From NCBI RefSeq assembly GCF_937900395.1, contig NZ_CALCDX010000021.1:1-11096 (forward strand): 11,096 bases of DNA. Direction: 5' to 3'. Source of the DNA: an uncultured Caulobacter sp. GTDB lineage: Bacteria; Pseudomonadota; Alphaproteobacteria; Caulobacterales; Caulobacteraceae. Every line of letters begins with the position of its first letter. Position 1 is the first letter of the stretch. Shown here piece by piece: positions 6,084-11,096 of the stretch. The notes beneath the pieces are model-generated. The model saw only the letters and a list, made by a program, of their open reading frames with translations, was not told the DNA's origin and made no database searches. Made by a program: the position numbers and the translations under genes.

Positions 6084-7283
6084 ATGATCCGCATCCGGGC
6101 CGCTTCGAGCGCCATCGCCCCCCGTCTCGCGATTTCTGGGGCCCTGGCGGCTTTGCTGCTCAGCGCCTGCGCCAGCGTGGTGACGCCGCCGCCGCCGATC
6201 GCCCCGCCCGCGTCGCCGCCGGTCCAGACAACGCCTCAGCCGCCAGCTCCTCTGGCTCAGCCGCCGGTCGCCCAGCCCGCGACCGTATCGTTCTTGGACC
6301 TGCCGGGCTGGGCTCAAGAGGATCATCTGGCGGCGCTGAAGGCCTTCCAGGCGGGCTGCGGCGTGTCGAAGGACCCGGCCATGATCCGCGTCTGCGACCT
6401 GGCTCGGGGAATGAGCGGTTCGGACGCCGCCGCGGCCCGCGCCTTCTTCGAAGCCAACTTCCAGGCCCAATCGGTCGGCGACGACGGCCTGCTGACCGCC
6501 TATTTCGCCCCGCAGTACCAGGCGCGGATGTCACGCAACGCCGAGTTCTCGGCCCCCGTGCGCCGTCTGCCGGACGATCTGGTCGTGCTGGACCTCGGCC
6601 CCTTCGAGCCCGCCCTGATCGGCAAGAAGGTCACCGGCCACGTCGAGGGCAAGACCTTCGTCCCCTATCCCGACCGCGCCGAGATCGAGGCCGTTCCGAC
6701 CGACAAGCCCCTGGCCTGGATGCGGCCCGAAGAGCTGTTCTTCCTGCAGATCCAGGGCTCTGGCGTGCTGGTCCTGCCTGACGGCCGCCGGGTGCGGGCG
6801 GTGTTCGCCGGGACCAACGGCAAGCCGTTCGTCGGCATCGCCTTGGCCATGCGGGACAAGGGGCTGCTGCCCGACAACAATACCTCCGGCGACGCCATCC
6901 GGACCTGGCTGGCCGACCATCGCGGGCCCGAGGCCGACGCGATCATGCGACTGAACCCGCGCTACGTGTTCTTCAAGATGGCCGAGGACGACGGCAAGGA
7001 GCCGGTCGGCTCCGCCGGCGTGTCCCTGCCGCCCGGCCGCGCCATCGCCGTCGATCCCAGCCGCCACGCCTATGGCGCGCTCTACTGGCTGGACGCCAGC
7101 GCCCCGGCCCTGGCCGGCGCCTTCCCGGCCTATCGCCGCCTGGCGGTGGCGCTGGACACCGGCGGGGCGATCAAGGGCGACGTCCGCGCCGACCTCTACA
7201 TGGGCACGGGTCCCGAGGCCGGCGCCGAGGCCGGACGGGTGCGCCACGTCCTGCGCCTCTACCGCCTCGTCCCGAAGCCGTAA
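6084..7283 (+). CDS. mltA: MltA-type membrane-bound lytic murein transglycosylase (lipoprotein)
   Basis: The product has 399 residues. MltA-type enzymes cleave the MurNAc-GlcNAc bond of peptidoglycan to form 1,6-anhydroMurNAc ends. A lipoprotein signal ends at LLLSAC with lipidated Cys29. A long Pro-rich spacer follows (33-66), then the MltA domain and the C-terminal 3D domain. Seen motifs are PEELFFLQIQGSGVLVLPDG (215-234), AIAVDPSRHAYG (320-331) and the catalytic region LDTGGAIKGDVRADLYMGTG. Its D358 and D370 are the conserved aspartates of the 3D fold, with D370 at the position of the catalytic acid in E. coli MltA. The usual TGYYEP near the domain start reads TAYFAPQY here, a notable change. 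The ATG directly follows the stop of the Tim44-like gene, and the Smr gene begins 1 base after its own stop, so the three form one operon. Confidence 0.93.
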   Translation: MIRIRAASSAIAPRLAISGALAALLLSACASVVTPPPPIAPPASPPVQTTPQPPAPLAQPPVAQPATVSFLDLPGWAQEDHLAALKAFQAGCGVSKDPAMIRVCDLARGMSGSDAAAARAFFEANFQAQSVGDDGLLTAYFAPQYQARMSRNAEFSAPVRRLPDDLVVLDLGPFEPALIGKKVTGHVEGKTFVPYPDRAEIEAVPTDKPLAWMRPEELFFLQIQGSGVLVLPDGRRVRAVFAGTNGKPFVGIALAMRDKGLLPDNNTSGDAIRTWLADHRGPEADAIMRLNPRYVFFKMAEDDGKEPVGSAGVSLPPGRAIAVDPSRHAYGALYWLDASAPALAGAFPAYRRLAVALDTGGAIKGDVRADLYMGTGPEAGAEAGRVRHVLRLYRLVPKP

Positions 7284-7284
7284 G

Positions 7285-7854
7285 GTGAGCAGGAAGCCGC
7301 CGCCCGGACCGGAGGACGACAGGCGCCTTTGGCGCCTGGTCGCCTCGACGGTGACTCCGCGCGCCCCGGTGAAGCCCGAGAAGATGCGGTCCAAGGCCCG
7401 CATCCGGCCGTCGCTGAAGTCCGACACCGCCCTGCCGGCCGAACCGCCGACGCGGCTGGCCTCGATCGCGCCGCTGCGGGTGCGGCCCGAGGACCTGAAA
7501 CCGGTCGCGCCCAAGCCGCTCAAGGGCCCGGCGGGCCACATCGAGCCCAATCGCAAGCTGCGGATCGTCAAGGAGCGCGACCCGATCGGCGCGCGGCTGG
7601 ACATGCACGGCCTCGACCAGGACCAGGCCCGCGCGACGCTGGAGGCCTTCATCCGCCGCTCGTTCAGCCAGGGTCACCGGGCGGTGCTGGTGATCACCGG
7701 CAAGGGCAGGGTGGGGCAGGGGGTCCTGCGAACCCGCACGCCCGAATGGCTGGCCGACCCGTCCCTGCGCGAGATGGTCGCCGGCGTCTCCACCGCCGAC
7801 CGCCGCCACGGCGGCGAGGGCGCGCTGTACGTGGCGCTGAAGCGGCGGGTTTAG
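7285..7854 (+). CDS. Smr/MutS2-domain protein
   Basis: The product has 189 residues. The N-terminal half is basic and Pro-rich with little structure (1-95). The C-terminal Smr domain (about 98-189) has LDMHGLDQDQARATLEAFI, the glycine-rich AVLVITGKGRVGQGVLR and HGGEGALYVALKRR. Smr domains bind DNA or RNA and several act as endonucleases; the stand-alone small forms in proteobacteria have no settled role. LDMHGL is the family's LDLHG motif and TGKG its second signature. The start is GTG (7285-7287), only 1 base after the mltA stop; no nearer ATG precedes the domain. The placement indicates cotranscription with mltA, an arrangement also familiar to me from other alphaproteobacteria. Confidence 0.9.
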   Translation: MSRKPPPGPEDDRRLWRLVASTVTPRAPVKPEKMRSKARIRPSLKSDTALPAEPPTRLASIAPLRVRPEDLKPVAPKPLKGPAGHIEPNRKLRIVKERDPIGARLDMHGLDQDQARATLEAFIRRSFSQGHRAVLVITGKGRVGQGVLRTRTPEWLADPSLREMVAGVSTADRRHGGEGALYVALKRRV

Positions 7855-7874
7855 CACCTAGGAGACATAGCTCC

Positions 7875-8168
7875 ATGACGACGTTCCAATGGATCTTCGC
7901 CGTCGCGGCCGCGCTGGCGCTTGCGGCTTTTCTGGAGCTATTTGGACAATGGCTTCTGGCTCGAATAGTCGCTGGCCATACGGCTGGCGCAGGCGCTCTG
8001 CGAGCGGCCCGTTTCGTTTTCTTAGCCGTCTTCGTCTTCTATTCAGTGGCTCGAACCATGACGCCGGTTCTCGACGTGCGCATACCTCCGCTCGCATTCC
8101 TGTTCGGACTGTTTGCGCTATGGGTCGTCGTTGGCGGTCTCATCGCAAGGCGAACCGACCGTTCATGA
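7875..8168 (+). CDS. Small three-span membrane protein of unknown function
   Basis: I do not recognise this 97-residue protein. It has three likely membrane segments: about 5-28 (QWIFAVAAALALAAFLELFG onwards), 45-62 (AARFVFLAVFVFYSVAR) and 72-90 (PPLAFLFGLFALWVVVGGLI), with a basic C-terminal tail RRTDRS. AGGAG (7860-7864) lies 10 bases before the ATG, a better ribosome site than its neighbours have, which supports translation. By hand count, 38 of its 97 codons end in A or T, far more than in flanking genes (examples: TTA, ATA, CGA, CTA), so it looks recently acquired or weakly selected. It follows the Smr gene by 20 bases and converges on hisE with a 22-base gap. Confidence 0.65.
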   Translation: MTTFQWIFAVAAALALAAFLELFGQWLLARIVAGHTAGAGALRAARFVFLAVFVFYSVARTMTPVLDVRIPPLAFLFGLFALWVVVGGLIARRTDRS

Positions 8169-8190
8169 GCATCCGCTAGAGGAAAGCCGC

Positions 8191-8517
8191 TCAGCTCTTC
8201 CGCGACGCCTTCTCGGCGATGCCCGAAGTCCCCTCGCGGGCTTCCAGCTTCTCGGCCACGGCGTCCAGCGAGACGCCCGAGGCGGCCATCAGGGCCAGCC
8301 AGTGGTAGAGCAGGTCGGCGCTCTCGGCGGCTAGCGCGTCAGGACCCTGGGCCACGGCGGCGATCACCGTCTCGACGGCTTCCTCGCCGAGCTTCTTGGC
8401 GGCTAGGGCGGGGTCGTTCAGGAGCTTGGCGGTATAGGACACCGACGGATCGCCGCCCTTGCGGGCCTCGATCGTGGCGGCCAGGCGTTGCAGGACGTCG
8501 GTCAGGCGCTGGCTCAT
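8191..8517 (-). CDS. hisE: Phosphoribosyl-ATP pyrophosphohydrolase HisE
   Basis: The product is a 108-residue protein that removes pyrophosphate from phosphoribosyl-ATP, the second step of histidine synthesis, in the cytoplasm. It is all-helical, of the MazG-like fold. Visible are the metal-binding helices KKLGEEAVETVIAA and AESADLLYHWLALMAASGV, in which the E-E and E-x-x-D pairs bind magnesium, and the N-terminal LQRLAATIEARKGGDPSVSYTAKLL. This is the stand-alone HisE form, not fused to HisI. Its ATG (8515-8517) overlaps the hisF stop as ATGA, so translation is coupled. It is the last gene of the histidine operon seen here, and the extra codons upstream in the same frame are antisense-phase shadow of hisF. 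Confidence 0.95.
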   Translation of the reverse strand: MSQRLTDVLQRLAATIEARKGGDPSVSYTAKLLNDPALAAKKLGEEAVETVIAAVAQGPDALAAESADLLYHWLALMAASGVSLDAVAEKLEAREGTSGIAEKASRKS

Positions 8518-9296
8518 GCGACTTCCTTCAGGGCGTCGAGGCGCACCGGGATGCCGGCCTCGGCCATGGCCCGCTTGGCCTCGCCGATCGAGATCTCGCC
8601 GAAGTGGAAGATCGAGGCGGCCAGCACGGCGGCGGCGTGGCCGTCGCGGGCGGCTTCCACCAGGTGCTCGGTCTTGCCGGCGCCGCCCGAGGCGATCACC
8701 GGGACATTGACCTCGGCCGTCACGGCCTTCAGCAGCGGGATGTCGTAGCCGATCTTGGCGCCGTCGCGGTCCATCGAGGTCAGCAGGATCTCGCCCGCGC
8801 CGCGCTCGACGACCTTGGCGGCCCATTCGACCACGTCGATCCCGGTGTCCTTGCGGCCGCCATAGGTCCAGACGTTCCAGCCCGAGCCGTCCTCGCGCGC
8901 CTTGGCGTCGATGGCCACGACCACGCACTGGGCCCCGAAGGCGTCGGCGCCCCCGGCGATCAGGTCGGGATTCTCGACGGCGGCGGTGTTGACCGAGACC
9001 TTGTCGGCGCCGGCCAGCAGCAGGCGGCGCATGTCCGAGACCTGCCGCACGCCCCCGCCCACCGAGACCGGCATGAAGCAGACCTCGGCGGTGCGCGAAA
9101 TGACGTCCAGGATCAGGCCCCGGCCTTCGCTGGAGGCGGTGATGTCCAGGAACATCAGCTCGTCGGCGCCGGCGGCGTCATAGGCCCTGGCCTGCTCCAC
9201 CGGATCGCCGGCGTCGCGCAGGGAGACGAAGTTGACCCCCTTGACCACCCGCCCGTCCTTCACGTCGAGGCAGGGAATGATCCGGGTCTTCAGCAT
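8514..9296 (-). CDS. hisF: Imidazole glycerol phosphate synthase cyclase subunit HisF
   Basis: The product has 260 residues, the normal HisF length. It is a TIM barrel that, with ammonia from HisH, converts PRFAR to imidazole glycerol phosphate and AICAR. The catalytic aspartates are D11 in IIPCLDVKDGRVVKG and D130 in VVVAIDAK. The phosphate-binding loops SVGGGVRQ and VIASGGAG and the substrate loop FVSLRDAGDPVE are intact. The TIM barrel thus appears fully functional. The hisA stop overlaps its start as TGATG, and its own stop overlaps hisE as ATGA, so all three are translationally coupled. Confidence 0.97.
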   Translation of the reverse strand: MLKTRIIPCLDVKDGRVVKGVNFVSLRDAGDPVEQARAYDAAGADELMFLDITASSEGRGLILDVISRTAEVCFMPVSVGGGVRQVSDMRRLLLAGADKVSVNTAAVENPDLIAGGADAFGAQCVVVAIDAKAREDGSGWNVWTYGGRKDTGIDVVEWAAKVVERGAGEILLTSMDRDGAKIGYDIPLLKAVTAEVNVPVIASGGAGKTEHLVEAARDGHAAAVLAASIFHFGEISIGEAKRAMAEAGIPVRLDALKEVA

Positions 9297-10021
9297 CAGG
9301 CGGCCGCCGCGATCAGGGCTTCGGCCGGCCGGATCGTGCCGGCGTAGAGCGAGCGGCCCAGGATCGCGCCGGCGATCTCGACCCCCTCGCGGGCCTTCAG
9401 CCGCTCGATGTCGGCGACCGAGGCGACGCCGCCCGAGGCGATGACGGGGATCGAGACGGCGTCGGCCAGCTCGCCCACGCCCTCGACATTGACGCCGGTC
9501 AGGGCGCCGTCGCGGCTGATGTCGGTGACGATCAGGGCGGCGACGCCGACGTCCTCGAAGCGCTTGCCCAGGGTGATGGCGTCGATGTCCGACAGGCCCG
9601 TCCAGCCGTCGACGGCGACCTTGCCGTCACGGACGTCGACCGCCACGGCGATCTGCTCGGGCCACAGGCGGGCGGCCTTGCGGACCAGGTCCGGGTCGTG
9701 GACGGCCACGGTGCCGAGGATGACGCGCGAGACGCCGGCCTCGATCCAGGCCTCGACGCCTTCCAGCGTGCGGATGCCGCCGCCCAGCTGCACCGGGATC
9801 GAGATCGACTCCAGGATCTGCTCCACGGCGGCGGTGTTGACCGACTTGCCTTCGATGGCGCCGTTCAGATCAACGACGTGCAGCCACGAGAAGCCGTCCT
9901 TGACGAAGCGCTGGGCCTGGTCGGCGGGCGAGGTGTTGAAGACCGTGGCCTTCTCCATGTCGCCGTGCAGCAGGCGCACGCACTGGCCGTCCTTCAGGTC
10001 GATGGCGGGATAGAGGATCAT
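9296..10021 (-). CDS. hisA: ProFAR isomerase HisA
   Basis: The product has 241 residues. This TIM-barrel isomerase converts ProFAR to PRFAR, the substrate of HisF-HisH. Catalytic aspartates are D8 in YPAIDLKDGQCVRL and D129 in AVAVDVRDGKV. The phosphate loops QLGGGIRT and VIASGGVAS are present. The ATG at 10019-10021 overlaps the hisH stop (ATGA). An in-frame ATG three codons upstream (10028-10030) is possible, but the overlap start gives the usual family N-terminus MILYPAIDLKDG. The frame continues open for a further thousand bases upstream, but only as a shadow of the hisH frame. Confidence 0.97.
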   Translation of the reverse strand: MILYPAIDLKDGQCVRLLHGDMEKATVFNTSPADQAQRFVKDGFSWLHVVDLNGAIEGKSVNTAAVEQILESISIPVQLGGGIRTLEGVEAWIEAGVSRVILGTVAVHDPDLVRKAARLWPEQIAVAVDVRDGKVAVDGWTGLSDIDAITLGKRFEDVGVAALIVTDISRDGALTGVNVEGVGELADAVSIPVIASGGVASVADIERLKAREGVEIAGAILGRSLYAGTIRPAEALIAAAA

Positions 10022-10809
10022 GGGCGCCATTCCAGGAAGTTGGCGAGCAGGGCGAGCCCTGAGGCTTGTGACTTTTCGGGGTGAAACTGTACGCCCGCGA
10101 CGTTGTCCTTTGCCACCGCGGCCGTGAACGGTCCACCGTGGTCGGTTGTCGCGACGACGTCGGCCGGATCGGCGGCGTGCAGGGCGAACGAATTGGCGTA
10201 GTACATGTGGGCGCCGTCCTCGATGCCCTTGAACAGGGCATGAGCGCGCGTGAAGGCGATCGCGTTCCAGCCCATGTGCGGGATGGTCAGGTGCGGATCG
10301 TTGGGCTCGAGCTTCCTCACCTGACCCTTGATCCAGTCGAGGCCCGGGGTCACGCCGAACTCCAGGCCCTCTGTGGCCAGCAGCTGGTGGCCGACGCAGA
10401 TGCCCATGAACGGCACGCCCCGGCCGTGCACGGCCTGGTTCATCGCCTCGTAGACGCCGGTGGCGTCCAGACCGGCGCGGCACGAGGCGAAGGCCCCGAC
10501 GCCGGGCAGGAAGACGCGGTCGAAGAAGCCCTTGAGGATCGCCGGATAGCCGAAATTCCAGACCGGGAAGCACAGCACCAGCGCCTCCGCCGCTTGGACG
10601 CGGGCGACATAGCCGGCAACCGGATCGGTGTTCGTGGCGAGGTCGTGATAGCCGACACGCTCGGCCCGGCTCAGCACCGGATCGAAGCCCTCGGCGTGGA
10701 GGTCGAGCAGGAGGATCCGGTTGCCGTACGAGGCGGGGGGGATCGCCGAGAACAGGGCGGCGCGGGTCTTCGCGGTCACGACCTCGCCGGGGTGGACGGC
10801 CCGCTCCAT
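10018..10809 (-). CDS. hisH: Chimeric reading frame ending in the glutamine amidotransferase subunit HisH
   Basis: HisH hydrolyses glutamine and passes ammonia to HisF. Residues from about 97 to 263 of this 263-codon frame are clearly HisH. They show the oxyanion-strand motif LPGVGAF (101-107), nucleophile Cys138 in PFMGICVGHQLLA, IPHMGWN (176-182), YYANSF, and the His243/Glu245 pair in FHPEKS. The normal first ~45 residues, including the IDYGSGNL strand and loop, are missing. In their place is sequence that fits an NQO-type oxidoreductase (36-104) and, before it, PRPP synthetase (1-41). The ATG at 10809 lies inside the PRPP synthetase segment, has no Shine-Dalgarno, and is probably not a true start. 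As written the protein should not fold as HisH. The intact stop overlaps hisA (ATGA), as expected for the real operon. The most likely explanation is a contig chimera; the native gene would continue differently upstream of about 10521. Confidence 0.8.
   Translation of the reverse strand: MERAVHPGEVVTAKTRAALFSAIPPASYGNRILLLDLHAEGFDPVLSRAERVGYHDLATNTDPVAGYVARVQAAEALVLCFPVWNFGYPAILKGFFDRVFLPGVGAFASCRAGLDATGVYEAMNQAVHGRGVPFMGICVGHQLLATEGLEFGVTPGLDWIKGQVRKLEPNDPHLTIPHMGWNAIAFTRAHALFKGIEDGAHMYYANSFALHAADPADVVATTDHGGPFTAAVAKDNVAGVQFHPEKSQASGLALLANFLEWRP
10498..10704 (-). pseudogene. Internal fragment of an NAD(P)H:quinone oxidoreductase-type flavodoxin-fold protein
   Basis: Codons 36-104 of the hisH-containing frame read like the middle of the NQO/MdaB-type family. 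The segment opens DLHAEGFDPVLSRAERVGYHD, continues with VQAAEALVLCFPVWNFGYPAILKGFFDRVFLPGV, and includes the flavin-contacting FPVWNFGYPAILKG. These enzymes reduce quinones with NAD(P)H using FAD or FMN. Both the family's N-terminal nucleotide-binding strand and its C-terminal half are absent, so it cannot work alone. It is joined in frame on both sides. Confidence 0.75.
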
Positions 10810-10867
10810 GGTCGCGTAGCCGTAGTACGGGACGACGAGGGTGAGGCGGCGGGCGCCGCAGCGGCGG
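10687..10867 (-). pseudogene. Internal fragment of ribose-phosphate pyrophosphokinase (PRPP synthetase)
   Basis: On the minus strand, from about 10867 down to 10687, the frame reads RRCGARRLTLVVPYYGYATM, then ERAVHPGEVVTAKTRAALFS, and ends GNRILLLDLHAEG. This matches the PRPP synthetase region that in E. coli reads RITAVIPYFGYARQD and VLTVDLHAEQ, in a divergent class with TMERAV in place of ARQDRR. PRPP synthetase makes the ribose donor for histidine, purine and pyrimidine synthesis. Only about 60 of some 300 residues are present; a stop lies upstream (10894-10896) and no start codon fits the family N-terminus. The link to histidine synthesis looks accidental. Confidence 0.75.
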
Positions 10868-10868
10868 C

Positions 10869-11096
10869 CGCAACGAACGCGGCGGCAGCGTCCTCACCGC
10901 CATCATCCTCATCGTCGTCGTGATCCTGGGCATCCTTGCCACCATCGTTGTCCCCCAGTTCGCCAACGCGACCAAGGACAGCCAGGCTGGCAACATCAAG
11001 GCCCAGATCAAGTCGATCAGCAACCAGCTCGAGCTCTACAAGGCTCGCGTTGGCACCTATCCGACCGTTGCCGAGCTCAATCAGGCTCCGACGTCT
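10869..11096 (+). pseudogene. Fragment of a GspG-type pseudopilin, start missing and cut by the window end
   Basis: The frame open to the right edge reads ILIVVVILGILATIVVPQFA, then NATKDSQAGNIKAQIKSISN and QLELYKARVGTYPTVAELNQ. This is the N-terminal helix and following alpha-domain typical of the major pseudopilin GspG of type II secretion-like systems, which are inner-membrane pseudopili. Ahead of it is RNERGGSVLTAIILIV. The normal prepilin peptidase site (G, then F-T-L-x-E) is altered to GGSVLTAII, and the conserved Glu at position 5 is absent. No ATG, GTG or TTG lies in frame between the upstream stop (10842-10844) and the helix. A/T-ending codons such as GCT, GTT and AAT are commoner than in the Caulobacter-like genes. 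It points away from the PRPP synthetase fragment on the other strand. Confidence 0.7.

Noticed and set aside
10018..10809. A novel functional fusion of a quinone reductase with a glutamine amidotransferase
   Set aside because: Each part is an internal fragment lacking its own core elements, and the joins fall on shared motifs. This argues against a selected fusion, so it is reported as a likely chimera.
10022..11023. Long minus-strand open frame upstream of and in frame with hisA
   Set aside because: It is Arg/Pro-rich shadow sequence in a different phase from the recognisable HisH and its attached fragments. Only the part from 10021 downward is HisA.
1..11096. CRISPR arrays, tRNA or rRNA genes, insertion sequences, phage genes
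   Set aside because: No spaced direct repeats, cloverleaf-like segments, transposase motifs or phage proteins were seen on either strand.

Overview
The window looks like a chromosomal segment of a Caulobacter-type alphaproteobacterium. It is very GC-rich with strong G/C preference at third codon positions. It carries a CenR-type response regulator and an NtrZ-like periplasmic protein, both best known from Caulobacterales. It also has CcrM-type GANTC sites between genes and promoters that fit the Caulobacter housekeeping consensus (TTGAnG, about 12 bases, GCTATA). I assign the lineage from remembered family sequences, not from a search.

Layout, left to right. Positions 1-613 (-) hold the N-terminal part of leucyl-tRNA synthetase. 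A DUF3576-type lipoprotein follows at 748-1260 (-). Its divergent neighbour is an NtrZ-like secreted protein at 1530-1940 (+), and the region between them has one clear promoter for each side and three GANTC sites. A ThiE/TenI-like protein (1947-2567, -) is divergent from a YggS-type PLP protein (2581-3234, +), with almost no space between them. After a hairpin-rich gap come a YkuD-type L,D-transpeptidase (3421-3930, -) and, divergently, cenR (3994-4692, +). A two-way hairpin terminator separates cenR from secB (4758-5258, -). Divergent from secB runs an envelope cluster: a Tim44-like membrane protein (5487-6083), an MltA lytic transglycosylase lipoprotein (6084-7283), an Smr-domain protein (7285-7854) and a small unknown membrane protein (7875-8168) with clearly different codon use. 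The right part is a leftward histidine operon, hisH-hisA-hisF-hisE, in which each stop codon overlaps the next start.

How the genes fit together: the middle of the window is rich in envelope functions (L,D-transpeptidase, MltA, CenR, a lipoprotein, the SecB export chaperone). The right part makes the IGP synthase subunits HisF and HisH, the isomerase HisA that feeds them, and the pyrophosphohydrolase HisE.

The anomaly is the last ~600 bases. The hisH reading frame has lost its normal first ~45 codons. In their place, in frame, are a piece of a flavodoxin-fold NAD(P)H:quinone oxidoreductase (NQO)-type protein and, before that, a piece of ribose-phosphate pyrophosphokinase (PRPP synthetase). 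The joins fall exactly where the neighbouring families share a short motif (DRVFLPGV and DLHAEG). Beyond this, on the opposite strand, lies a start-less fragment of a GspG-type pseudopilin running off the end. The pattern best fits a chimeric contig end bridged by short shared sequence, although a real rearrangement cannot be excluded from sequence alone. Apart from this I see ordinary housekeeping genes and no convincing new multi-gene system.
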